The translations under genes were made by a program, and so were the position numbers. From assembly GCA_023374045.1 (NCBI GenBank), contig CM041777.1, forward strand, positions 109,643,588-109,707,587: a stretch of DNA of 64,000 bases, given 5' to 3'. Shown in pieces: positions 48,373 to 59,940 of the stretch. How positions within the stretch are numbered: the stretch's first letter is position 1; every line of letters starts with the position of its first letter. This stretch comes from Limonium bicolor (taxonomy: Eukaryota; Streptophyta; Magnoliopsida; Caryophyllales; Plumbaginaceae). Below the pieces are notes generated by a model that was not told the origin of the DNA, did no database searches, and saw only the letters and a list, made by a program, of their open reading frames with translations.

Positions 48373-50210
48373 TATAACACCCCTACTTCTTAAACTCGTC
48401 ATAATTACAAACTCGGTATAACATATCCAAACTTTAATTTACGACACTCTAACTCAGGTGCTACCGCCATTACTCACCCATGTGAGTAATGAAGTGTCCA
48501 ACTACCACATAAAACATAACCACTGTGATGACAGAGATAGAAAACCAATATGTATAATACGTTCTTCCATAACCATATTCGTACAAGTGAGCAAACTAAT
48601 TAGTCCCAAAATGCAATACAAATGTGGTATATAATGTAATATAAATCCATAAGTGCGATAACAAAATACCGCTAACTACCTAAACACGTCCCACACTCCA
48701 TCTTCGGTCTCGATCAAGTCCCTGTAATATGTTGTCGTATAGGCTCAGCAAAAAGCTGAATATGCTAAAGCATGATCCTAGAACCCTTTTAATGCCTAAG
48801 TAATTTGGCCATCTTAACATGCGGTTCATTTTCATGCTATTCCAGTTTACAAGTATATAATGAGACTATAATGTTGGAATTTAAAAACACAGCAATCCAT
48901 CCAATATATTCACAACAATTCACAAACAAATCATCCACATAACATTAAATGAATAATAGAATAACGAACGAGAGTCGCTTTCCTATGAACGGTACTCATT
49001 ACTCGGCCTTTAAGACCCCTTGTTCGTTATTCATGTTTACAAGGTTTATCACAGTCTCGTACCAGTATTGTAATCTCAACCATTTTATCATTACACTTAT
49101 CCCTCATTGGATGTCATGTTAGGACAATCCCTTTTAAATTCATAATGTTTATTTAATTTGGACAGTCGTCCTAGGTGCACCAACAGTAGTGCCATCCGGC
49201 CAACGATCTGAAGATCACGGGGCTTCCTCTTTGCCTAATGAAGGCGTCCTTGGCCATAGAGATGTACCAACAACAGGTACCATCTAACCAATGATCCTAT
49301 CGGGCTCATCAGATTTCCTCAATGAATGGACCTGTAACAGTCATCCACTCTCGTGATCACACTGTGCAACCAGCTAGTCCGTCGACTACCCTAGATTTCC
49401 TCTCCTCATATACCAATTCTCACTATATGATTAAGTAGCTTAATCAATCCACCTAAGATCTACCCTTAGGTTATGGGGAATACATTTTCATTTAGTTGCC
49501 ATATAGGTCTTACCCAATACCTAGAAGTAGTCTAGGTCATATTCATGTTCGAGTCCATGCTCTAGATATTGGTAATATTGAATCTCATTCCTGCTTAGAT
49601 TGATTATGAATGTATAACGTTCATTGAACTTTAGTAAGTAATGATGTTTCCCAATTTGCTCGTATTTCATGTCGAGTGGTAATCGGTACCACTTAGTCCG
49701 AAAGACGATCGCGCGCAATTAAAGATGCTTGACAATCAGGCAAATTAAATCACATGAACACATGCATATATCACAAATATCACTCTTAAGCAATTAAAAA
49801 TACAATGTCTGAACCCAACGAAACTCTCAGGATGTTCAGACCACACAGTAACATACCATACACCTGACGGTGAGAAAAGAGAGAGACACCCGACCCCGCG
49901 GCCGTCCTCAGAAATCCGTCCTCTACGTACTACGATCTGGAATATATGTATAACACTAAGTGTTAATCCTTATGATCTTAATTTAACTCGGTATCCCCAA
50001 ATAAACGCTAATCCCCCCAATAATTAACAGCTGTCGGTAGTTACTATTGTTCGGATTTCGAATATGTTCAGGATTAGTTAAAAACTTTCTTTAATGATTT
50101 ATTACGAGTATAATGTAGTAGAAATATACTACTTAGAATTTGTTCCAAACAGCCCACTCCATTTTTTCATAGGCTATTATATATATATATATATATATTT
50201 TTGATAATTT
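48373..50210 (-). repeat. long-LTR family fragment E2, first part
   Basis: It starts tataacacccctac, a mutated form of the family end TGTAACACCCC, and is collinear with E1 (19085-20318 then 25800-26060). Shared landmarks are cgccattactcacccatgtgagtaa, ataggctcagc.aaa.gctga.tatgc, gtgatcac..tgc.caaccagctagt.cgt, and acaatgtctgaacccaacgaaactctcagga. No coding region. The other family terminus was not found, so no target duplication can be shown. Confidence 0.8.
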
Positions 50211-52150
50211 AGGCTTAAAGCCATATTAATAATTAATAATGAGGGATGTCTGGAAGACCAGACGGATGGGAGAATTGGGCCTCATTAAAACCTCCCTAAG
50301 TAAAACCCAGTAGGAAAAAATTTAGGGAGGAAAAAAGTACCCACCATCCAAATACAATCCTACTACCGACCAGAATAGGAAGTAACTGCTAATACACAAC
50401 TAGTCAGACTAGTAACACCAACAACCAGACCTTTCTAATTCCTAATGCGCCACACCCAATCAAAAGGCATTCTACATGGCAACTACGGAAGGCAACACCT
50501 AATATCAGGCCGCACCTCTCTCCTCTTGGGGTGGCATGGGACCCTCGCATCCAAACAAAAATACAAAACACACATCTTACTCACGCGTCCTCATGACAAA
50601 CAACACCCCACCTGCTTCCTTGACAACATTCACTGACTAAAACCTCTTACATCCATTGGTCTTGAATTTGACTGACAATATTCGCTTTAGTTTGGATTGA
50701 ATTTGGTACCTGACATCCTAATTGTAATAAAAGTTTAATGCATTCATCCGCTTCAGCCTCTGGATTAATAATTTTCCCGTTCTCATTCCTTGCCGGAATT
50801 TCCGTCCTGGGTGGGGTCTCCTGTATAATTATTTCCTCTTCACGGTAGCAATGCTGAGTATCTTCGACAGATTTTTTATTTTCCTGAGTCCCGACAACGG
50901 TATCGCCATCCGCATCTTCTGTCCTCGAGCGCCTCACCAACACCTGTCGAGGAGAGTCCTGAAAAAGCGAATCATGGAATTGGAATGGGGTCTCCTCGTT
51001 ATCTTCATTTTGTTGTCGCATCTGCGCTGAAAGGGGCGCGCTTGCACCCATATTTTTATCATCGGACTCACTTCCCTGGTCGCACGGCTTTTGGCGGTTT
51101 GCACTATCTTGTTCATTCTCCGAGGATAGCTTCTCAGCAGCCTTCTCGAGAGTGCCGCCCTCCTGTTGGGTTTCTGCCACAATTTCAGTCTGAGCTGCAC
51201 ATGTTGAGGCGCGATTCCAGTGGAGTTGGCACCGCACGCATAACTACACTGCGCACGCCCATCCATAACATCATTATGATGTTGGAATTCCACTCTGACT
51301 GCACTAACTGCACCCCTGTCTGAAGCGGCGGATGGGTCGTTCTGGGAAAGGCGCCTCACCTCATGCACAGAGGCATCTTCTGAATTCTCGGCGCCGCTAT
51401 CTCCTTTTACTAGTCCGTTTGTTTCATCTTCCCTTTCAGCACATTTTGAAACTGGTCAACGTTTGAACTCTGCTGACCTAGTGTCTTCTTGTTGTGCACT
51501 TCTGTCATTTGGATGATACTCTCAGAGCGGTCAATCTTTTTTGACTGTGACATTTGTTCGTAGGCTTCGACGATACTGACAGGAAATTTCTGGTTATCAA
51601 CTTTAACCATAATTTCCAATTGATAGAATGAAGCGTAGAGGTATCAATTTGAACTCTAATCTCCGCATTCTCCACGAATTGATCTTCTTCTTCCTCAATC
51701 TTGACGACCTCACCTACAGTTTGGGCTATCTTACGTACATTGTTTTTGTTCCACGCATGTAACGGAATCCCACGAATGACTACCCATGTACGTCGCCTCT
51801 CAACCTGATCTGCCGTGTTCCATCGACGGATTTCTATTCCATCTTGTTCTTTGCCCTTTTCCCGAGCTTGGTCCAAAATGACTTCCACCTCCTTTGTTGT
51901 GTTGAAGACCAGTAGATATTTTCTACGAGATAGAGAAGAAGTCCACCCAAGTTCGGCCATCGCCTTTGTAAACAATCCACAGCTTCTGATGGTGACATCT
52001 CTTCTTGGAGGGAGATAACCACACATCTATTCAAACCGGCTTTCATTACTTTGTCTGATTTGACACTGATGGACAATCTTGTCATAGCATGGACTCTTTC
52101 TTTGCGGTCCCCTACCTCCTCTTCAGACCGACTACTCGCCCCTTTATATA
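50210..52150 (-). mobile_element. LINE derivative carrying ORF1 and 3' UTR but no ORF2
   Basis: It interrupts the LTR fragment E2. Inverted, its 3' end has gggttttacttagggaggttttaatgaggc, then ggctttaagcctaaattatcaaaaatatata, a 3' end like those of plant L1 elements. ORF1 lies directly upstream of this 3' UTR. The ~4 kb ORF2 that normally separates them is absent. Target duplications could not be defined because of the (TA)n tail at 50180-50205. Confidence 0.75.
50647..52120 (-). pseudogene. LINE ORF1 (DUF4283-type nucleic-acid-binding protein), frameshifted
   Basis: In three frames the sequence gives an N-terminal region (MTRLSISVKSDKVMKAGLNR, then CVVISLQEEMSPSEA), followed by NTADQVERRRTWVVIRGIPL and NVRKIAQTVGEVVKIEEE, the pattern of the DUF4283 domain found in plant L1 ORF1 proteins. 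A long acidic, Gln/Ser/Glu-rich C-terminal part ends QIQDQWM at 50647. I see no CCHC zinc knuckle. The protein would coat LINE RNA. Frame changes occur near 51950, 51620 and 51240. Confidence 0.75.
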
Positions 52151-53792
52151 CAACAATATAGTTTATTATCATATGTTATAATTGACCTTATAGTATTACT
52201 TATCTTTAAACTCTCATGTTGTATTGTGAGTTTCTCAACTTGACCCTCTTTGGTTTATTAAGTTGACTTGGTCAACTAGGTTGACTTGGTCAATCTAACA
52301 ATGTCAATTTGTTTATATAATTCATATTATAATGTCTTGAATCATATAATTGATTATTTATTCAATCATTTTAAACCTTAACATTAGATCTTTGTATCTA
52401 ATGTTTATTTAATAAGTTTCCCACTTTATATCATCCTAAACTTAACTTATATGATTATCCAATCATATTATACAATCCACCTCACTCCATTTGTTTATAT
52501 ACTCTCTTATGAATTATACAATTCACTACATAAATGATATTCCTTATCATTTTATGTGAAGCACTTTATTTTATTATTTATGATATCTTTCACATATCAA
52601 CATTAAGATTATATTCCTAATGTTATATAATATTCTATCATACATTATATTAAACTCCAAACTTTACTAAGTTCCCACCCAATCTTATAATCTCTATTTC
52701 CCAAAACATTCATATATCTTATGTGAATTATATAATTCCCCACCTTATATTCATTTCCTCCTTAATGAATATTAATACCTTATAATTAATGTAGCACTTA
52801 TTTCATTCTCCACTATATACTAAAATTCATCCCCATCCTTAGCATTCTCGCAACAGCCATCTAATTTCCATAAATTACAACTTTACCATACTAACTTTTA
52901 TAATGTTACATAATCCATATGTAATATGTTATGATATTTCTACTCTTATATTATTTTTATCCAAAAATTTCTCCACATTTAACAATAACCAAATAGACCC
53001 ACACTGTCCAGTTTCTATTTACCTCACCACATGTATTTCCTTATTTCCACAATGGCCCATATTATTTCCTAAACTTTACAATATCATCCTTAAATTATAT
53101 ATTATGCAATTTCATTAATTAAACTCCAAATTAAACCCCAAAAATTCCAGAATATTTCCTAACAGCCCTTGAACTGTTTTTAACTCATTTTCACCCTAAA
53201 CTTTTGGTAATTACAAAGTGACCCCATAAAAGTTTTCCAAACTTACAATTTATTCTTAAACTCCTTTAAAATTCCCTTTTAATTATTCTGTCATCTAATT
53301 TGGTCAACACCCCTAATATAGTCAAGGTTGACCTCCAATATCCTGCCTTGACCATGACTTTCCATAAATTATGATGATTTTTTCGAGAATTTCCATTTAG
53401 GCACTTAACTTTACAAAAACTTATATTTTTCATCTAAACTCCAGATGAAGCTCTACTTCGGCCTTATATCATTTAAACACCCTACATTTTATTTACTTAT
53501 ACTCAACCAACCATACTTTGCCCCTTTGTTCACTAGAAACATTTCTTAAGTTTATAATTACCTTTAAAACCTATTTTTAACCTTATACTTAATTTAATTA
53601 CCACTAAATTCGTAGGTAATTTATCCTCAATATTTTTAGGTGATTAAAACTCACCAAATACCTCCTTAACAATAGGTTTTCTCACCATACTTTATACTAT
53701 TTACCAAATACTTAACTTTTAAAGCATAAAACCTTAAATAACATAATAAAATGGCCTAAATACATGGCCTTATTACAACCTTCAAATATAAC
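52151..53792 (-). repeat. long-LTR family fragment E2, second part, then unassigned AT-rich DNA
   Basis: Up to about 53430 it follows the E1 order (gttgacttggtcaac; cattttatgtgaa..; ggtcaaggttgacct..tgccttgacc; ttttggtaattacaaagtg). Beyond that I see no match to E1. No gene seen. Confidence 0.65.
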
Positions 53793-55978
53793 ATAAATGA
53801 AATACCCCGAACTTAAATATGGTGATTATATTATATCCTACTATAGTATCTAAGGGCCTAATAGTGCCTAAGTAATTTTTGGTAAAGAAAATAAATCCAA
53901 AGGAATGAGAAAAACGCTTAGAAAGCGGAAAACGCTAAAATGAGCGTTAAATAACCATAGGAGGTACGAGACCTCGGTTATAGTATCGTAAGGATTCTTA
54001 AGGCTTATTCATGCCTAATTAGTATACGGGAACGATTCCCGAAGAAAACGGATCCAAGAAATATATTAAAACGCTAAAAGAGCTTTAGCGCACGTTTTTC
54101 GAGGAAACCCGAAAGCGTGACTGTAAGCGGTCAAACAGACCCGTAAAAATTATAATTCATTGAATATAATTATTAAGCATTTATGGAAGCTTAATAACCA
54201 ATAAAATAAAGAAACGAGAAAATTCCGGAAAACGGGCCCGGTTAGTGAATAGTATCAAAACCGGGTGAAATAACGAGCGCTTTCTGTAAAAGACGAAAAA
54301 CGCTCCAGCTAGTATTACAGTGGGGGCCGGTTTTAACAGATAAATAAACCCCCTCTCACACACACACACTAGCTAAATAAATAATGAGTCAAAAAGCAAA
54401 AGTAGAATAAAAAGGACAAAAGCACCCCACCCTCTCTCTCCTCTCTCATTTCTCTTTCCTTCCTTCTCTTTCCTCTCCTTCTCCTTCCCCATCGATTTCT
54501 CTCTCCCTCCTTGAGCTGGGCGATTTTTGGAGAAGCTCCAACACCTCTCATGGCTTCTCTTCTTTCTCTCCTTGCTCTAGCTCCATTTGAGCCCCAAATG
54601 TAAAATAAATTACATATTTGTAATCCCCTCATCCTCCTCTACATTTCTATCTTTTCAAAATTCGGAAAGGATGAGTTTCATCTCCATGGGTTTTCCCCAT
54701 TTGAAGAGAAAAGCACACCATTGTGAAGCTTGGAGTCTCCTCTTTCCAACAAGGTAAAAATCTCCATAAAAGATTCAAGTTTCCTCCACCCTCCTTGGAA
54801 ACCGATTTTTAGCCCTTTATAATGCCTTGCTTTTCTCTCTTCTTTTGAGCATCAAATTCACCTAGCAATGGTGGTGGGTTCTCCTTTTTGAACCAAGGGC
54901 TAAAACCCCTCCTAAAGCACGCCAAAGGTAAACCCTAGAAATTTGTATTTTGAACACTTCAATGAATTAGCACAAATCTAAGGTTAGTGTATTAATTATG
55001 CTTGGTTGATGTGCTTGGGTGATGGGAATGGAGTTTGGCAACTCCATTCCCCATATGGTCGATTTGTGCAAAGAAAGAGAGAAGAAGAAATGGAAAAGAA
55101 AGAATGAAGTATAAGCTCAAGGTAAGAGCTCCTTCCTAATGTAAATTCTATTGCATTAGAGTAATGGGAATGGGTAAAATATTTAAAGAACCCAAAACCT
55201 TGTACTAGTATTGAGAATTGTTAAGTTTGAGGATTTAAGTGCAAGTATTTGGATTGAAGGCTTTGGAGCCAAGTGAAATGAGTATGTGTATTAGTATTGT
55301 GATTGATGGGTATTGAGATGTATTAAGATTTCTTAGTATGTGTGCTGGTAGAACCCTTGTGGTTTGGCTGGAATAGGAATGAATTTGATGGAAAAAAAAA
55401 TGTGTGTGGAGAAGCTAGAATAGTAGGTGAACTATGGCAAAATTTTAGTAGGAATTGTGCATTAGTGGATGACTGGTGAATGGGAGAACCAAGGTATGTA
55501 TTGGGATTAGTAGAGATGTTTAGTAGCTATGGGATGGTAATTGTAGTATGAGGATAAAGCATATAAAAATCTGTAGCAAGAAGTGATAAAAATGTATTGG
55601 AGAAGCTAGGAGAAATTGGTGTGCAGGATTTTGTAAGATGAGTGTTGGAACTTGGGTGTAGGAAGTGCAATGGCTTGGAAATAAATTGGCATGGTAAGGA
55701 GAGGTATTTAGAATGCTTGGGATGGTATTGATTGAGGAAGTATTGGATGGAGAATTGAATGGTAAAATCTGTAGCATAAGTGTAACAAAAACTGTTACAT
55801 GTGTTGAAGATGAAGTAAGGAAATGTGTAAGATGTTTGCTGGATTTAGTAATGGATTTGGTGGATGAATTAAGGTGATTTAGAGGGTTTAATTAGTGCTA
55901 AAACATGTGGGATTACATGTAGGAAGATTGGGGAAGAAATGGGTAAAGAAAGAAGTGGAAAACAAAACATGTAGGCAT

Positions 55979-56163
55979 GTTCTGGAACTGTCCGACCCAG
56001 AGGTTGGGTCGGACGGTGGGTCGGACAGACCCAGACCCGGAATCAAAAGCTACTGGAACGGTCCGACCAGAGGTGTATGGGTCGGACGGGACATTTTCAG
56101 AAGACGAAACACTTACTGGAATGGTCCGACCCATAGGTTGGGTCGGACGGTGGGTCGGACGGC
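55979..56163. repeat. array of GC-rich hairpin repeats in solo LTR E4
   Basis: Three units introduced by ttctggaa, ctactggaa and ttactggaa. Each has left arm gtccgaccca (shortened to gtccgacc in the second) and right arm tgggtcggac, with a doubled right arm in units one and three (ggttgggtcggacggtgggtcggac). The position within the LTR matches the array in E3. Confidence 0.88.
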
Positions 56164-57289
56164 CCTAACTGATAAAAAAAAAGATAGTAGTAACATAGTA
56201 GTCATATGTATGTATGTATGTAGGTAAGTACATAAATTAAGGACCTTAGTAATATACCATTAATATGTTAACAATGGTAAGGAAGTAAGTATGGTAGTAG
56301 GAAACAAGTATGAAAAGTAACTAAGTAGGTTGAGAGTATGAGAACAGTAAGTATACCGGGCTAACGGGGTAAGTACGGGAATAGTAATTATTTGTGTATC
56401 GTAAGAGTATAGTATTAATAATAATGTTGGAACATTATCAGTGGAACGAGTGCGAACCAAGGGACGAGGGAACACATGGTAGAGTTAACTCCGGGTGAAA
56501 GGTATGATTTCCTCATGCCCCGTATGCTAACCGAGTTACGTTGATTTGTGTGCTGTATGCCGGCTAATCAAGACTAAAGCATGAAAACGGTTTATTGTCT
56601 TTCGTTGCATGTCTTGTTGTATGTTGATTGAGCTAACCCTTCTTGATTGATTGAGTGGCCTCACGTAGTGCGTAGTACGACTCATAGATGAGTCTTGTTG
56701 TGTAGAGGCTCGTAGTAAGAGTCACAATGTGAGCTAATGGAAACGTAGCAAGGCATAAAATTATCGAATCAATAAACGATAACGCAACCCAACGAACTCA
56801 CTAGAATGTGAGAGAGTGTACGGGAGTAATAACCTTCCGATAACGGTAGGAGAAACGAAATGAATAATCCACAAACGAACAGTAGTGGAAGTATATAAGT
56901 AACCTCTATTAGAGGAACTAATCTTGGTGCAAAACATGAACCATGAGAGTAGTAAAGAATGATGAGGGATCTCCAAACCCCTTAGTAATTAGTCGACCCA
57001 TTATGAGAGGACCCGACTGATGTAAGTATGCCCCGAACGAGAGAGTATTCGATATGTTTGGGAAACCCTTAAATCTGAGGATACTAGACGGTGGTAATTC
57101 CCTAAGCTAACAGAGGTTATCGAGGGAGATACTTCTAGGCTAACCCATGAGGTTGTATTGTGCTCTGAGAGAAGAGTGTTGGGAATTCGTGTAGTCCGGT
57201 AGAGACGGACATTTGAGTATTTGAGGAGCTAAGCGTATAGCCCTCGTATTGTAGGTCCGGAGGCGAGTCTTGAGTATGACTCCGCCCAG

Positions 57290-57600
57290 AGGCCAAAGTA
57301 ATGAGTATTGCGTATGTATGAGTAAGGTAATGAGTATCGAGTAAGAAGCAAGTATGAGTATGTAAAGAGTACCGAGTACTGAGAGTAGTATGAGTAAGTA
57401 TTGGGTATTGAGTATGTATGAGTAAGTATGAGTAAGTAAGGGAGTACTGAGTAATGAGTAGGCATAAGTGTAGTAACGAGTACGGAGTAAGAACGTGTAC
57501 GAGTAAAGTATCGAACATGGAGTGTTGAGTATGTAGGAGTAAAGAGTAGGTATGAGTGGAGTAGTGAATACCGAATATAGTACGAAGAGTAATGAATGAA
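57290..57600. repeat. degenerate GAGTA/GTATGAGTAA array in solo LTR E4
   Basis: Irregular repeats of gagta, gtatgagtaa and gagtaatgagta. The long frames on the minus strand (Tyr/Ser/Thr/Leu-rich) are by-products of the repeat. Confidence 0.85.
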
Positions 57601-58226
57601 TAACAAATACGGATGGTTAACCATCGATCTGCCTTCCTTAGTAAGTAATGGATTTGTATGTGCATGTAAGTATTGTTGTTGTATTGTTGTAGCATGAGTA
57701 TGTATGTAAGCATGTAAATGAACTCCATGTATATTCGACCCAAAGTAGTCGATGTACCGCGGTTAGCACGCGGTATATGCGGAAGTCATATTCAGCGTAA
57801 GCTGACCCCCTCGGGGGACCATTTTTAGTGTGCAGGTACCCGAAGCTGATCACGCTCGAGAGAGTAGGACGGGGACTGCTGCGTAAGCATGGGTAGTTGT
57901 ATAGTAGGGATTGGTACTCGTATTGTAATGCGATTTGGAAGTTAAACTGTATCGGTAATTTAAGGATTGTAGTATACTCGGTATAGTAATGTATTGGAGT
58001 GGGTAATTGGGTTATGGATGAGTATGAAATGGAAAGTATTGTATTGTGTAGAGTACTCGGTATGTTCATTTCATCAGACCGATGGTATGTAGTATTGCGA
58101 CCCGCCTTGTTAGTCACGTGGGTGACTAACGGCATTGTACACCCGCCGTTGAATAAGTAATATCCGCTGCGAAGGTAAGTATTTGTATGGTAATGACGAT
58201 ATTAGCGGTAGGGGTGTTACAATAAA

Positions 58227-58790
58227 AATGACATAAAAATACTCAAAAGGGCATATTTGTCATAACTTTTTATATGTTATACCCAGAAACTTTTTATAAT
58301 TCAATTTAAACCCATTTTTAATTATATTTATGACATTATAAGTCATTATACACCTAGGTAACTTACCCAAATGTGTTACCATAATTTTATGTGCATTTAC
58401 AAGTTAAACTAAGCAATTGTAACCACCATAGTCTCGACCTTATCACTTACGCTATATTAAGCATAAGCTTAGGTTAGATTATTCCCAAAAAATAAGCTTA
58501 AAACATGTCTAAGGAGTTCTTATGACTTAGTTAAATCACTTACGCTCCAAGAGTTGATTTTTCAAGTTGTTTTCCATTTCCTTGGTCAAGGTAAGCTCTA
58601 AAAATTTTAATACCCATTCGGTCATGAATCAAGCATGCGAATGCATGTGATTACATTTTACAAACTTTTGCATACACTCACCATCGCCACGTTTGGCCCT
58701 TTACAATTGGTTTTCACCACATGCATTTGCACGAGACTATATCTTTCTGGCCCCTTTTAGTGCGAGACCCATCATACACTTAACTCACTT
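58227..58790. other. AT-rich sequence, nothing recognised
   Basis: It resumes after the ATAAA duplication of solo LTR E4. It is probably the continuation of 53430-53792 before that insertion. No gene or element ends were seen. Confidence 0.5.
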
Positions 58791-58794
58791 TCAC

Positions 58795-59235
58795 TTAGAT
58801 CCACCTTAGGCTCGTCATAAGACCTAGATCCATCCTTAGGCCGTCATAAGACCTAGATCCATTTAGGCTCGTCATAAGACCTAGATCCATCCTTAGCTCG
58901 TTATAAGACTAGATCCATCCTTAGGCTCGTCATAAGACCTAGATTCAACCTTTAGGCTCATCATAAGACTAGATTCAACCTTTAGGCTCGTCATAAGACC
59001 TAGATCCAACCTTTAGGCTCGTCATAAGACCTAGATTCACCTTTAGGCTCGTCATAGACCTAGGTCCCACCTTTAGGCTCGTCGTAAGACCTAGAACCAT
59101 CCTTTAGGCTCATCATAAGACCTATTTGCATTCCCTTAGGCTCGTAGTAAGACCTAGCGTTACCCTTTAGCTTACCCAATCTCATCAAACACATTGCATT
59201 CATCTCATCATATAGGCTCGTCATAAGACCTAGTT
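58795..59235. repeat. minisatellite, unit about 31-34 bp
   Basis: About 13 units of aggctcgtcataagacctagatccatcctt with small changes. It lies in the presumed 3' untranslated part of a Tat/Ogre-like gypsy element. Confidence 0.92.
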
Positions 59236-59269
59236 GCATTATCCAGACGCGTCACAAGACCTGGCAACA

Positions 59270-59440
59270 GAAAGTTGGCGAGGTGATGGCAATAAATCCT
59301 CCTTTTGCGATGTCAACTTATTTTGGGATCAACGAATGGTGGGCGAAGGCAATAAGTCCCCAGGTTTTTTACCAGGAGTTATCCCTGCACACTGGCTTGG
59401 GGGGCGATGGCAATAAGTCCACATTGGTCCAGCCAAGAGC
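59270..59440. repeat. three repeats of about 60 bp (gatggcaataagtcc)
   Basis: The core ggcgat/aggcaataa(a/g)tcc recurs at about 59280, 59342 and 59403, with related spacers. Confidence 0.75.
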
Positions 59441-59549
59441 ATTGGCACGGGTTTCGGTCCCCAGAAGCCGAGCATCATCAACATCATCAGCTCATTAGCA
59501 TCATTAGCATTTCGGCATTCTTGCATTTGCATACCATCCAGTCTTCACA

Positions 59550-59830
59550 TCCTAGGTAGTCACAGCCTTAGAATCGCGCTTGACATCTCATCATTTCATC
59601 TATTACAGGTAGTCAACGCTTAGAATCGCTTGACATCTCAGCATTTCGTGTATTTAGGTAGTCGACGCCTTAGAACCGCTTGACATTATTTCATTTTGTC
59701 ACCTAGGTAGTCAGTGCCTTAGAATAGCTTGACACATTTTTACTTATAGGTAATCAGCGCCTCAGAATAGCTCGACAGCGTTTGTTGCTTAGGCAGTCAG
59801 CGCCTCGAATAGCTGGACGTAGTCAACGTG
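59550..59830. repeat. minisatellite, unit about 50-60 bp
   Basis: Six degenerate units of (t)aggtagtcaacgccttagaatcgcttgacatctcatcattt. This is the third distinct tandem repeat in the same untranslated region. Confidence 0.88.
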
Positions 59831-59925
59831 GTTTCGGACAACATGGAGGATTTTGTGGAATCCAAAAATTTTGGGGCATCACTCAAGCATCAACCAGACT
59901 TTTCACATCCATTACAAAGTCCAGT

Positions 59926-59940
59926 TGACGGGGGGCAATC
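59926..59940 (+). promoter_or_regulatory. polypurine-tract-like sequence before an LTR
   Basis: gttgacggggggcaatc immediately precedes TGTTATACCC. A G-rich tract at this position fits plus-strand priming at the edge of a 3' LTR. Confidence 0.65.

Larger units (their letters stand above)
53798..58221 (+). mobile_element. solo LTR E4 (long-LTR family)
   Basis: It runs from TGAAATACCCC to GGGGTGTTACA, is 4,424 bp long, and is flanked by ATAAA on both sides (53793-53797 and 58222-58226). It shares with E3 the gtgggggccggttttaaca block (about 54320), a CT-rich leader (54425-54600), AG|GTAA donor-like sites (near 54753, 54926 and 55121), the hairpin array (55979-56163), and the end block gtcacgtgggtgactaacggc...ccgctgcgaa...ggggtgttaca. 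No gag or pol is present. Confidence 0.9.

Noticed and set aside
57135..57743. A 202-residue minus-strand frame in solo LTR E4
   Set aside because: It is built from the degenerate GAGTA repeat (Tyr/Ser/Thr/Leu-rich, no domain) and is not conserved in E3.
58795..59235. Regular repeats of about 32 bp, considered as a CRISPR array
   Set aside because: The units are head to tail without unique spacers, and the sequence is plant nuclear DNA.
59234..59532. Frames of 60-71 residues over the gatggcaataagtcc repeats
   Set aside because: They arise from the tandem repeat in a retrotransposon untranslated region and have no homologous domain.
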